Assembly (NCBI RefSeq): GCF_002156705.1
Contig: NZ_CP019893.1
Span: forward strand, 682,001 to 746,000
DNA: 64,000 nt
From: Natrarchaeobaculum aegyptiacum
GTDB lineage: Archaea; Halobacteriota; Halobacteria; Halobacteriales; Natrialbaceae
Reading direction: 5' to 3'
The position numbers and the translations under genes were made by a program. This document shows positions 35,498 to 44,561 of this stretch, in pieces. The first letter of the stretch is position 1. Every line of letters begins with the position of its first letter. The notes under the pieces are model-generated. The model did not search any database and was not told where the DNA came from. It worked only from the letters and a program-made list of their open reading frames with translations.

Positions 35498-37132
35498 TCA
35501 GTCGTAGTACTCCTCGCGGATATAGGCTTCGAACGAGGGGTCGGTGTACTCCTCGAGCAGTGGCGGGATCGGCACGTAACCGGGCTCGCCACGGCCGGCG
35601 TAGACGTCCTCGACGATGCGTTCGCGCGGGAGCAACTGGTCGATTCCCCGGCGAACGTCGGTCCGGTCGAACGGTTCGAGGTACGTCGGGTAGATGAGGA
35701 AGTCGAACTCGCCCGCCATCGTCTGGGACACGCCGTACTCCTCGTCGCTCTCGAACCCGTCGAGGCTTCCGGATGGAATCGCAGTGGAAACGTCGAGTTC
35801 GCCGCTCTCGAGGGCGGCCTGTCTGGCCGGTCCGGACGTGAGGATCCGGATCCGGATTCGCTCGACCGGCGGGGTCTCCGGGACCGCGTCGGTGCCGTCG
35901 AACCAGTGGTCGTCGAACCGCTCGAGCCGCCAGTCCTCACCCGGTGTTCGGCCAGCGAACTCGTAGGGACCGGTACCGACGGGCGTCTCGGAGAGGTCGA
36001 GGTCGTCGTCGGTGGCCAGTGGGACGATCGGCAGGCCGATCGTGGTCTCGAGAGGGCCGTAGGGCTGTACGAGCGTAAGCTCGAGTTCGTGATCGCCGAG
36101 GACGTCGACGCCATCGTACCAGTCGAAGACGTCCGCCTCGCGGGGGGTCCCCTCGTAGCGGTCGAACGAGAACTGGACGTGGTCGGCGGTGAACTCCTCG
36201 CCGTTGTGAAACGTGACGTCCTCCCGGAGGTCGAACCGGTAGGTCGTCTCGTCGAGTTGCTCCCAGTCGGTGGCGAGTCGGGGCCGTGGCGTTCCCTCGA
36301 AGTCGACGCCGAGGAGTCCCTCGTAGACGAGACTCGTCGCCATGTTCGAGGTGGTGTCGTGCATCACGACCGGGTCCGGATTGGAGATGCTCGAAATCGC
36401 GTCGACGACGAGTTCCTCACCGTCGCTACGTTCGACGTAACTGTCGGCGTGGGGGGCGTAAACCGGGTCGTATTCGATGCCGGGAAACGGCGCTTGCTGC
36501 CAGCCATCGACCCGGTCTCGTCGATAGACGGTGGTCTCCTCGCCGTACCGGAGAATCGAGACGGGAGACTCGGCGATCAGTCGCTCCTGGAGTTCCTGAT
36601 AGAGTTCGCGTCGCTGGTCGACGTCGGCGATGGCTCGGCCGGCGTCGAGGAGGCCGTCGACCGTGTCGTCGGCGAAGTGGTTCACGTTGAGCCCGTTGGG
36701 CGCGTGATTGTCGGAGTGAAAGAGCATATCGACGAAATCGTCGGGGTCCCAGCCCCCGCTCAAGTTGAGCGTCACGAGCGCGTTCTCCTCGCGGTCGGCC
36801 ATGTTGAGAAAGAGTTCCTCGTACTGGCCCCACTCGAGCTGTCGAAACTCGACCTCGAAGAGGCCGGTCTCGTTCAACGTGTGCTGGACGAGCTGGGCCC
36901 ACCGTCCCCGCTCGTCGTTTCCCTCGTTGGCGTAGATGGTCGTCTCGACCGGTGGCTCGAGTCCCGCCTTCTCGAGGCCGTCCCGAATACGCGCTGCAGC
37001 GGCCGAATCCACGGTGACGCCGCCCGATTCGGGCGTCACACAGCCCGCACCCCCGATCATCGCCATCGCACCGACGCCGCCGAGGAACGCCCGTCGACTC
37101 CCGGCAGTTGCCCGCCCCTCCGAGGAATCCAT
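35498..37132 (-). CDS. dppA: Peptide-type ABC transporter substrate-binding lipoprotein (DppA)
   Basis: A 544-residue binding protein of the SBP_bac_5 family. It starts with a Tat signal (SRRAFLGGVGAMAMIGGAGC, about 13-32) whose last residue is the lipobox cysteine. Family marks are DVTFHNGEEFTADHVQFSFDR (parts), VGTGPYEFAGRTP near 391 and ERIVEDVYAGRGEPGYVP. The ATG at 37132 is favoured by a TATA box 28 bases upstream. It is the promoter-proximal gene of dppABCDF. Peptides are the usual cargo; nickel or other oligomers cannot be excluded. Confidence 0.9.
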   Translation of the reverse strand: MDSSEGRATAGSRRAFLGGVGAMAMIGGAGCVTPESGGVTVDSAAAARIRDGLEKAGLEPPVETTIYANEGNDERGRWAQLVQHTLNETGLFEVEFRQLEWGQYEELFLNMADREENALVTLNLSGGWDPDDFVDMLFHSDNHAPNGLNVNHFADDTVDGLLDAGRAIADVDQRRELYQELQERLIAESPVSILRYGEETTVYRRDRVDGWQQAPFPGIEYDPVYAPHADSYVERSDGEELVVDAISSISNPDPVVMHDTTSNMATSLVYEGLLGVDFEGTPRPRLATDWEQLDETTYRFDLREDVTFHNGEEFTADHVQFSFDRYEGTPREADVFDWYDGVDVLGDHELELTLVQPYGPLETTIGLPIVPLATDDDLDLSETPVGTGPYEFAGRTPGEDWRLERFDDHWFDGTDAVPETPPVERIRIRILTSGPARQAALESGELDVSTAIPSGSLDGFESDEEYGVSQTMAGEFDFLIYPTYLEPFDRTDVRRGIDQLLPRERIVEDVYAGRGEPGYVPIPPLLEEYTDPSFEAYIREEYYD

Positions 37133-37156
37133 GATTGAGGGATTTCGACCCCGGGT

Positions 37157-37166
37157 GTATATATCC
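37157..37166 (-). promoter_or_regulatory. TATA box of the dpp operon
   Basis: GGATATATAC on the minus strand lies about 28 bases before the dppA ATG, consistent with a leaderless operon start. Confidence 0.6.
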
Positions 37167-37247
37167 TCCTTGCTCGCCGCGAGTCTCTCGAGTCGGCCGC
37201 ACGCTCGAGACACGTTCCATTCCCGTCTCGGATGGGCTGCTCCCGTC

Positions 37248-37817
37248 TCAGTCGTCGCCGTTCTCGTCGACGATCACGACTTCACCGTCGACGACGTCGA
37301 CGTTGATCAGCGTCTTCACGTCGTAGCCGGCGTCGTCGACCTTGTTCTCGCCGCCGACTTTCTTGATGACCGCGACCGTGTCGACGACCTCCGCGCCGAT
37401 TTCGTCGAGCGCCTCGAGCACCGACGCGAGCGTGCCGCCCGTCGAGAGCACGTCGTCGATGACGAGGACGCGCTCGCCTTCGCGCACGTCGTTGATGTAC
37501 ATCTCGTTCTCGGAGTAGCCAGTCTGCTGGGAGATCGAGACCTCGCCCTCGAGGCCGTACTCGCGCTTGCGGATCACGGACAGCGGGATGTCGGTCATCA
37601 GCGAGACGGCAGTCGAGATGTGGATGCCCATCGCTGCAGGTGTGACGATCCGGTCGACCTCTTCGAGTTCGGCCTTGCGGATGATCTTGATGACGATCTC
37701 GCGGAGCAAGCCGGGGTCGAGTTTGGGAATCCCGTCGCTGATCGGGTGGACGAAGTAATGGTAGCCGTCTTTCTCGACGATCGGCGCCTCGAGAAGGGAC
37801 GTCCGTAACTGATCCAT
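37248..37817 (-). CDS. hpt: Hypoxanthine/guanine phosphoribosyltransferase
   Basis: A 189-residue purine salvage enzyme. The PRPP loop [20 protein letters not shown] holds the conserved acidic pair (about 118-137), with the N-terminal hood [19 protein letters not shown] in front. The ATG at 37817 is preferred over longer frames because of the TATA element CACTTTTTAC centred about 28 bases upstream. Confidence 0.93.
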   Translation of the reverse strand: MDQLRTSLLEAPIVEKDGYHYFVHPISDGIPKLDPGLLREIVIKIIRKAELEEVDRIVTPAAMGIHISTAVSLMTDIPLSVIRKREYGLEGEVSISQQTGYSENEMYINDVREGERVLVIDDVLSTGGTLASVLEALDEIGAEVVDTVAVIKKVGGENKVDDAGYDVKTLINVDVVDGEVVIVDENGDD

Positions 37818-37840
37818 GTCGCAGGTGGGGCGGTGGCCAA

Positions 37841-37850
37841 GTAAAAAGTG
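37841..37850 (-). promoter_or_regulatory. TATA box of hpt
   Basis: CACTTTTTAC on the minus strand gives the leaderless spacing to the ATG at 37817. Confidence 0.5.
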
Positions 37851-37884
37851 ACGATCCGCCGTATCGCGCGTGCGAACGTCTGTC

Positions 37885-37963
37885 GGTTGCGATGTCCACG
37901 TGTGACAGAGACGTCGGTTGCGATGGTGGCGAACGACAGGGGGTTGCGACGTCGACGTGTGAC
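37885..37963. repeat. Short direct repeat, 22 bases, two copies
   Basis: GGTTGCGATGTCCACGTGTGAC (37885-37906 described by its ends GGTTGCGA and CACGTGTGAC) recurs at 37942-37963 with two changes; a partial third copy of GGTTGCGATG starts at 37916. They fill the gap between hpt and the next gene's stop. Confidence 0.45.
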
Positions 37964-37989
37964 TGGGTGATGATGGAGTGCGAACGGTC

Positions 37990-39858
37990 CTAGACCGCCG
38001 GGCCGGGATCGTGGACGTAATAGCGGTTGAACTCGCCGTTGGACTGGATGCGATCGACGTTGGGCTGGCCTTCGACGCCCTCGAAGTCGCCAGCGGAGTA
38101 CCGCAGGCCGCGGTAAGCGATCTCCTCACGTTCGACGTCCATCTCCGTCAGGACGAGGTACCGGTCCTCGCCGTACTCACCGGCGACGTCACTTCTGAGG
38201 ACGTCCGCGGGGACGTCGAAGTGTCTCCAGCTACGGTCTTCGTTCGCGTTGACGGCGTCGTCGAAGCGGTTCGGACCGTCTCGCAGGCCGAGGTAGTCCA
38301 CCTCGTCGTTTCCGGTGGCGAACGCCGTCTCGTACCCGCTCATCGTCGTGTCGCTGACGTGTGGCGACTCGGTGTAGGTGTACGGTGACGGGAAGATCGC
38401 GACCAGCGAGAGCACCAGTAAGACCCCGAGGACGACGGCGAAGACGGGGTGGCTCGAGACCGTCGTCGGAACGGTGACGCTGGATCGAGTACTCTCGCGT
38501 CGGTTCTTGCCTCTCGCCGAGTCGGTCGCGGAGTCGTCCGTAAGTCGGACTGCGACGGCGTAGATGGCCAGAGCACCGAGTAACGTAACGAACACCATCA
38601 TCAGGCCGAACACGCGGAAGTACATGCTCGAGCCGGGGGCGAAGAAGTACGCGAAAAAGAGGGGGACGAGAGCGACCACGGCGGCGGTGAAGTACCACGA
38701 TTCGGGGCGGATCGACGCCAGGCGGCCGGTACATCGTCCGAGGACGACCGCCAGTCCGAGGACGGCTGCGAGGACGGAGAAGACGAATTGCGGGGTGAAT
38801 AGCCGGAAGAACAGCTCGAGCAGGCTGCCGCCGACGGCGGTGAGCGAGTCGGCCTGCGTCTGTGCCGAGCCGCCGAAGATACCACCGGCGCCGGTGAGGA
38901 AGTCGACGATCGAAGAGGCGAAGTGGACGATCGTCCCGCTGAAGAAGCCGTGATTCGAACTCCAGACGAGAAAGAGGCCGAGCAGGAACAGCGCCTGTCC
39001 GTACATCGGCGTCTGGCTGGCGATCGGGCCGTCGCGTGCGAGCCGGCGTGCGAGGTACTGGACGCCACAGACGGCGAAGACGACGACGATGAAGTGTGCG
39101 AGAAACTGCGGGTGGTAGACGACGGCAGCGATAGCGGCGACGGCGAAGGCGACTCCGACCGCGGTGAACGCCGCTCGCTCGCGATCGGTCCGGAGATACG
39201 CGACGAACAGGTAACACAGCAGCGCCGAGTAGAGCACCGCCTGTGACATCGCGTGCGCCGAGAGGTACATCGAGATCGTCGTGATCGGCAGCAACAGGAA
39301 CGCCGCGAACGCGCCCACGACGACCGCGAATCGACGCTCGGTGATCGTCCAGAGGGTCAGCGGCACGAAGACGAAGAAGACGATCGCCGTGAGCACGACC
39401 ACGAGAAACATCGCCCGTTCGACCGGGATCTCGAGGCCGCTGGCGAGCATCGTCGTCGTCGTGTGGATGCCGGGATAAAACAGGTCGAACGGATTGATCG
39501 ATCCCTGGGTGATGCCGCGGGCCCACCCGAGGTGGGTGAGGGCGTCGTGCTGGCCCATGTAGCGGTAGCCCCGAACGATGGGCATGGTAATGACGGTGAC
39601 CACGGTGAGCCCGGCGAGGGCGACGCCGCCCGAACGGGTCACGTCGTTCCCCGACGGGACAAACGCGACGCCAGCGGCAATTGCGAGCGCGAGGAGGAGC
39701 CCCGCCCAGACCCCAAGTGGCGTGTTCGTGTACAGCGACAGTTCGTATCCGGTCGCAGGCGACCCTCGAGCGAGGAAGACGCTGCCGGCGAGTGTGAGGA
39801 AGCCGATCGAGAGCGCCAGCGTCCGGACAGGGTCACGGGCTGGTGACTGTGTGGACAT
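37990..39858 (-). CDS. Large multi-pass membrane protein of a surface-glycan neighbourhood
   Basis: A 622-residue protein with about a dozen hydrophobic spans in its first 450 residues and a soluble C-terminal part of about 120 residues. It resembles GT-C-type or polysaccharide polymerase-like haloarchaeal membrane proteins ([15 protein letters not shown] near 102, [18 protein letters not shown] near 128). I cannot name a family or catalytic residue. Its place beside a flippase and glycosyltransferases suggests a role in glycan assembly. Confidence 0.7.
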   Translation of the reverse strand: MSTQSPARDPVRTLALSIGFLTLAGSVFLARGSPATGYELSLYTNTPLGVWAGLLLALAIAAGVAFVPSGNDVTRSGGVALAGLTVVTVITMPIVRGYRYMGQHDALTHLGWARGITQGSINPFDLFYPGIHTTTTMLASGLEIPVERAMFLVVVLTAIVFFVFVPLTLWTITERRFAVVVGAFAAFLLLPITTISMYLSAHAMSQAVLYSALLCYLFVAYLRTDRERAAFTAVGVAFAVAAIAAVVYHPQFLAHFIVVVFAVCGVQYLARRLARDGPIASQTPMYGQALFLLGLFLVWSSNHGFFSGTIVHFASSIVDFLTGAGGIFGGSAQTQADSLTAVGGSLLELFFRLFTPQFVFSVLAAVLGLAVVLGRCTGRLASIRPESWYFTAAVVALVPLFFAYFFAPGSSMYFRVFGLMMVFVTLLGALAIYAVAVRLTDDSATDSARGKNRRESTRSSVTVPTTVSSHPVFAVVLGVLLVLSLVAIFPSPYTYTESPHVSDTTMSGYETAFATGNDEVDYLGLRDGPNRFDDAVNANEDRSWRHFDVPADVLRSDVAGEYGEDRYLVLTEMDVEREEIAYRGLRYSAGDFEGVEGQPNVDRIQSNGEFNRYYVHDPGPAV

Positions 39859-40004
39859 TCGAACTACTGGCTCGAAGACCGAACGCGGCCCTTGTTATGG
39901 CCTCGCTGGCGGCTGGAAGTCACTGGCTACCGGTCGAACGGGCTGAGAGAACAGGTGGGAACGCGTTCGAAAAATAGGCTGTTGAAGGGCTGGGCGTTGG
40001 GTCG
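39859..40004. other. Short gap with shared upstream element
   Basis: It contains CATAACAAGG (minus strand, plus-strand 39890-39900), also found before the GT4 gene, described under findings. Confidence 0.3.
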
Positions 40005-42044
40005 CTATCGAGCGTCGTACTCGATATCGACGGTTGCGTCGCCCGCGACCGAGAACCCGATGACGTCGCCGTTGAACCAGTAGGCGTCCCGGTTCCCGTC
40101 GACGGTGCCGGTGACGGTCGTGCCGTCGACCTCGGTGTCGTCGTCGATGGTCGCGTCGCGGTAGGTCGAGGGGACGACGTCGCCGGTGACGCTGAACGTG
40201 TACGAACTCGGTTCGTCCACGTCGGTGCCGTCGACGACGATGGCCTTGGTCAGGCCTGCGGGCGGTTCCTCGGAGCCGTCTTCGTCCTGATCCTCGTCTT
40301 CGTCGGGCTCCTCCCCCGCGGTGTTCTCGACGACCTCCTCGGGGCTCATCCGTTCGCCGTCGAGTTCGACCCACATGACGTCGGGCTGGTCGATCTCGAG
40401 GGCAGTCACGGGGCCGCGAACGGTGAAGGCGTCACCCTGACCGCCGCCGGTGACGCCGCCGGCGTGCCACTCGCCGTCGCGTTCCTCGACGTAGTCTTCG
40501 GCGACGAAGGTGCCGCCGCGGATCGTCCCACCGGAGGGCGTCTCGTAGTCCGCTTCGGCGAACTCGACGGGACCCTCGGCGACGAACTCGTAGCCTGCGA
40601 ACCTCGCGTCCGGTTCGGTCACGAACGCGAGGAGGCGCTCATTTCCCTCTTCGCCCTCCTCACCGTCGTCGTCGGAGTCGTCGGGCTCTTCTCCGGACGT
40701 CTTCTCGACGACCTCCTCGGGACTCATGCGCTCGCCGTCGAGTTCGACCCACATGACGTCGGGCTGGTCGATCTCGAGGGCGGTCACGGGACCGCGAACG
40801 GTGAAGGCGTCACCCTGACCGCCGCCGGTGACGCCGCCGGCGTGCCACTCGTCGTCGCGTTCTTCGACGTAGTCTTCGGCGGTGAACGTGCCACCCTCGA
40901 TGGTGCCGCCGGAGGGCGTCTCGTAGTCCGCTTCGGCGAACTCGACGGGGCCCTCGGCGACGAACTCGTAGCTCGCGAACCTCGCGTCCGGCTCGGTCAC
41001 GAACGCGAGGAGGCGCTCATTTCCCTCTTCGCCCTCCTCGCCGTCGTCGGCGTCGTCACTTTCGTCCGGGTTCGACCCACCGCTCGAGTCGTCGTCGCTC
41101 ACACCGCTCGCGGCCTCTTCGGCAGAGGTCGGGGTCCCCGATGGAATCGTGAGGTCGGGGTCGTCACCGACGTTCTGCTGGGTCACGTACTCGCCGGTGA
41201 TCGTCCCGTCGACCTCGCAGTCGACGAGGTTGAGCGTCGACTGGTCACCCCACGTGCCGTGCTGGCTCGAGATGACGGCGATCGAGTTGCCGTTCGTGTT
41301 GGAGCTGTTGACGGCGATGTGGGTGTCGACGATGTCGACCTCCCAGTCGGCGTTCCCGTACCCGGTCCAGATCCCTCGGGACATGACGCTCGCGTACGAG
41401 CCGTCGCTCGGCCCGGCGACCGGGACGTTACCGGTGTTCTCGATCACGCAGCCCTCGATCGTGCTGCCGTCGCGGCACATGCGGAGGCTCGTGACGTTGT
41501 TGTCCCGCAGGTAGCAGTCCTCGACGTGGAGGGTTCCGCGGACGTCCCGCTCGGAGGCGTAGATGCCGTTGTCGGTCCACTCCGCGATGTAGCAGTTCTT
41601 GATCGTCATCGCGCCGCGGTGACTCCGTGGAACGCCGATCCCGCCGTTTCGGGTGACACCGGATCGGATGCCGTCGCCGAGGTAGACGCACTCGATCGTT
41701 CCGGAGCCGGCGGCGGTGATCCGGTTGACGTTCGTTCCCGCAGCCTGTCCGCGGAAGCCGACGTTCCTGATGGTCCAGTCGTCGCCAGAGGCGCGAATCT
41801 GGGCGTCTGCGCCTTCTGCCGTGATGTCGATCAGGACGTTCTCGAGGGTCTCGCCATCGCCGAGCGAGTGAACCCAGTTCTGTCCGCGACCGACCTCGAT
41901 GATCTCGTAATCTTCGCTCGCCGCTGCCGATCCAGCGCCGGCCGCGAGGGCGCTGGCCGCGAGGGCGGAGGTGCCGATGGCCGAGAGGTACGACCGTCGG
42001 TTCAGAATGTCTCGGTTTCCAGTATTACGGGTTCCCTTATTCAT
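40005..42044 (-). CDS. Exported right-handed beta-helix protein with duplicated C-terminal module
   Basis: A 679-residue surface protein. It has a Tat signal (NRRSYLSAIG, about 15-24, then an alanine-rich stretch ending AGSAAAS). A beta-helix domain of about 260 residues follows (NVLIDITAEG, TIKNCYIAEWTDNGIYAS, TIEGCVIENTGN), then an acidic Asp/Glu/Ser linker. Two nearly identical 126-residue modules then repeat, each with ERLLAFVTEPDARFA near its start and DVMWVELDGERMSPEEVVE near its end. A last beta-rich domain has TYRDATIDDDTEVDG. Pectate-lyase-like activity is possible but no catalytic site is evident. The ATG at 42080 is an alternative start. Confidence 0.75.
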   Translation of the reverse strand: MNKGTRNTGNRDILNRRSYLSAIGTSALAASALAAGAGSAAASEDYEIIEVGRGQNWVHSLGDGETLENVLIDITAEGADAQIRASGDDWTIRNVGFRGQAAGTNVNRITAAGSGTIECVYLGDGIRSGVTRNGGIGVPRSHRGAMTIKNCYIAEWTDNGIYASERDVRGTLHVEDCYLRDNNVTSLRMCRDGSTIEGCVIENTGNVPVAGPSDGSYASVMSRGIWTGYGNADWEVDIVDTHIAVNSSNTNGNSIAVISSQHGTWGDQSTLNLVDCEVDGTITGEYVTQQNVGDDPDLTIPSGTPTSAEEAASGVSDDDSSGGSNPDESDDADDGEEGEEGNERLLAFVTEPDARFASYEFVAEGPVEFAEADYETPSGGTIEGGTFTAEDYVEERDDEWHAGGVTGGGQGDAFTVRGPVTALEIDQPDVMWVELDGERMSPEEVVEKTSGEEPDDSDDDGEEGEEGNERLLAFVTEPDARFAGYEFVAEGPVEFAEADYETPSGGTIRGGTFVAEDYVEERDGEWHAGGVTGGGQGDAFTVRGPVTALEIDQPDVMWVELDGERMSPEEVVENTAGEEPDEDEDQDEDGSEEPPAGLTKAIVVDGTDVDEPSSYTFSVTGDVVPSTYRDATIDDDTEVDGTTVTGTVDGNRDAYWFNGDVIGFSVAGDATVDIEYDAR
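40330..41085 (-). repeat. In-frame tandem duplication, period 378 bp
   Basis: Two adjacent copies of a 378-base unit code for the two 126-residue modules; for example ACGAACGCGAGGAGGCGCTC starts at both 40621 and 40999. They differ at few positions, some of which change amino acids (S/G, E/R). The boundaries are approximate. Confidence 0.75.
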
Positions 42045-42106
42045 GTCGTCTTGATTGTGTTTTCTATCAGGGCGAACCATGCAGCCGATAATGGAATACT
42101 GGATAT

Positions 42107-42120
42107 ACATAAATATATTT
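42107..42120 (-). promoter_or_regulatory. TATA box of the beta-helix gene
   Basis: AAATATATTTATGT on the minus strand is a strong TATA element. It predicts a start near 42085, close to the alternative ATG at 42080 and about 40 bases before the ATG at 42044. Confidence 0.5.
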
Positions 42121-42956
42121 AATGTGCACGGATTCAGGTCAGAAATTCTGATAGTTAGTATAAATTATTACGACTATTCTGTACAGTCGTTGTTTCATTC
42201 TTCTTCCAGTGAACTCTCGAAGATATTCTATCCATCTGGTATAAAACTGCAGACTAATACATAAACTATTTTATGTATGTCTGGATTACGTGGCGGTTAT
42301 CCGCGGCAACAGGACCCCGGCCCGACCGGAAAGATCCGGGATAATCGGGGAGGGTCGGGGGACCGAACAGGGGATGGACGCGGCGGGCGAATGGATCGAC
42401 TACCGCGCTCGAGCTGGACGAATGGGACGGCTACTGCGTTCGAGTGGGTCGGATCTGTATTTCGCCGGTGGCGACCGCAGATAGTGTTCGGCGGCAGGCG
42501 TCAGCGATCGACGACACTCGTCACAGCCGACGCCCAGCAACGGTCTCGAGGGCTCTTCCGACGGCGATCTCCGGCCGTCGCGAGGACGACCCGACCGACG
42601 GCAGACTCACTCGAGAGCGTCCGAAAGCGCTCGAGTGCGATAGAGCGGTACAGCTTCCGGGTGAGCGATCGGTTCGAGTACGGAGTCGACGCAGCCACGG
42701 CCGTTCCGATGGTCGAGCGCACTCCTCGAGAGCCCGGGCCCACCCCGGTGCTATCTGCTCGAGGGATCGCGACCGTGCCGGTGGCGCACGCGACAGTGGT
42801 CACCGAATCTCGTCGGAGACGCGATGGTCCAACGTAGCCGCAATTCAGGGACGTCATCGTGACCGAGAATCGCGGACGAGCGAACGGGGACCGACACTCA
42901 CGGGCCAGTGATCCGAGCGTCCGTAGCCCGCAAATTCGGGAGCGGCCGTACTCGAG
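42121..42956. other. Long intergenic stretch with an AT-rich segment and an inverted repeat
   Basis: About 840 bases with no convincing gene. The first 170 bases are strongly AT-rich, unlike the rest of the window. The remainder is GC-rich with arginine-rich frames that lack the acidic character of real genes here. I see no RNA gene. Confidence 0.5.
42257..42278. promoter_or_regulatory. Perfect inverted repeat, possible operator
   Basis: ATACATAA and TTATGTAT are separated by six bases (ACTATT). A perfect palindrome in the AT-rich segment, about 200 bases upstream of the beta-helix gene, could bind a regulator. Confidence 0.35.
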
Positions 42957-44426
42957 TCACGTCAGGTGGGCGATCGTTTCGCGGGGGTCGACCAGTCCAC
43001 TGACCGTGACCAGGACACCCCAGACGGCGACACCGAGGCCGACGACCGCGACGAGCGTCGAGATCGAGGTGACGTACGGCAATGCCACGAATACGACAGC
43101 CCCCATCACCGTCGCGACTGCACCGGCCGCGCCCACCGCTCGAGCCAGTCTGTAGCCGTCGAGTGAGAGCTCGAGGTGCATCACGTAGACGTTGACGAGG
43201 GTGTAGACGCCGAAGGTGACGACCGTCGCGGCCGCGGCCCCGACGACGCCCACGATCGGGATGAGAACAATGTTGAGGCCGACGTTGGCGACGGAAGTCA
43301 CGCCTTTGGCGATCGCCCGGTGTTTCGCCCGGCCGAGGTAGTCGAGGCCGTTGGTCGTCACGTCGGTGACCGACTGGAAGACGACGTAGATGCCAAGCAG
43401 TTGCAAGACCGGCGCGGCGCCAGCGTACTCGGGCCCGAAGACGTGATCGATCGTGGGTTCGGCGACGAGGATCATCCCCACGGCCGCGGGGACGTACAGG
43501 ACGAAGACGTACTGCAGGGAGGTCTCGTAGATGCGCGCGGCGCGGTCGATCGAGTCTGCGGCCTTCTGTTCGCCGAAGGTGGGCGAGACGGCGAAGCCGA
43601 GCGACCCCGAGAGCGCGGTGACGAACTCCGAGATCTGCTTGCCGAGTACGTAGTGGCTCACCGCGACGGGATTGAGAAAGAACCCGACGAGCACGGTGTC
43701 GATCTGGCGATCCAGCACGTTCGCGCTCTGGGAGGCCGTCAGCGGGACGCTATAGCGCAGGATACGGTTGCGCAGCGATCGGCTCCCACCGCCGTCCTCG
43801 AACGACCGGTACCGGCGGTACAGCAAGACGGCCCCAAGCGCCGTCGCCGCCAGCGCGCCGATGGCATAGCCCACCAGCGCACCCACGACGCCGAAGCCCA
43901 GCGCCGTCAACGCGACGACGAACGCCAGTCGCGTGAGGTTGTTCGTCACCTCGAGTGTGGCGCTGACGTCCACCCGGTTGAACCCCTGGAAGAGCGTCTG
44001 GTGGTACGAAAACAGCGAGAGACCGACGAGGTACAGTGCCCCGAAGACGAGCAGCGTCGAGAGTTCGGGCTCTCCGAGGATCGCGGCGAGTGGCTCCCTG
44101 AAGACGACGAGCGCGCCGGTGACGAGGCCGAGGAGGAGGAGCCGGTAGTTGACCGAGGTTCTGACGATGAACGGCACCGACGCCGGGTCGGTCTCCTTGC
44201 GCTCGGAGACGTATCGGGCGGCCGAACGCGCGAGCCCGAGGTCGGCACCGAGCTGGGTGACGGTGACGATGGCGATCACGAGAAAGAGCAGGCCGTACTC
44301 GTCAGGGGTCAACAGCACCCGCGCGAGCAGGACCATCAACAGGCCGTTGACGACGTTGGTGAGCAGTCTGGCCCCGAGAGTGGCCTTGAATCCCGTGATG
44401 ATGCGGTCGGTGACAGACATCGACAT
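42957..44426 (-). CDS. Polysaccharide/oligosaccharide flippase (Wzx-like)
   Basis: A 489-residue MOP-superfamily exporter with about 12-14 membrane spans. Recognisable parts are LLARVLLTPDEYGLLFLVIAIV near 34-55, SVPLTASQSANVLDRQIDTVLVG near 229 (quoted in part) and GLDYLGRAKHRAIAKGV near 362. It flips lipid-linked glycans across the membrane. The start may be 44426 or 44420. It lies between the beta-helix gene and a GT4 glycosyltransferase. Confidence 0.88.
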   Translation of the reverse strand: MSMSVTDRIITGFKATLGARLLTNVVNGLLMVLLARVLLTPDEYGLLFLVIAIVTVTQLGADLGLARSAARYVSERKETDPASVPFIVRTSVNYRLLLLGLVTGALVVFREPLAAILGEPELSTLLVFGALYLVGLSLFSYHQTLFQGFNRVDVSATLEVTNNLTRLAFVVALTALGFGVVGALVGYAIGALAATALGAVLLYRRYRSFEDGGGSRSLRNRILRYSVPLTASQSANVLDRQIDTVLVGFFLNPVAVSHYVLGKQISEFVTALSGSLGFAVSPTFGEQKAADSIDRAARIYETSLQYVFVLYVPAAVGMILVAEPTIDHVFGPEYAGAAPVLQLLGIYVVFQSVTDVTTNGLDYLGRAKHRAIAKGVTSVANVGLNIVLIPIVGVVGAAAATVVTFGVYTLVNVYVMHLELSLDGYRLARAVGAAGAVATVMGAVVFVALPYVTSISTLVAVVGLGVAVWGVLVTVSGLVDPRETIAHLT

Positions 44427-44561
44427 GTTCCTCTCCGGCTGCGGGAAGCCGTCCGGATCTGCCGATCGAACGCCGATAGCGGCAATTGTAATCGTGAGCC
44501 TACCCGGACGAGGTGTCCGAATGCAACAGGCGGACTCCCCGCTCGCCCGATCGCTCGACTC

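Noticed and set aside
35387-37138. A long plus-strand frame opposite dppA
   Set aside because: The dppA protein on the minus strand has a Tat lipoprotein signal and family motifs. The antisense frame has none.
42277-42837. A possible gene in the long gap between the beta-helix gene and the flippase
   Set aside because: The frame is strongly basic (Arg-rich) with no acidic bias, no promoter in register and no domain, unlike the real genes around it.
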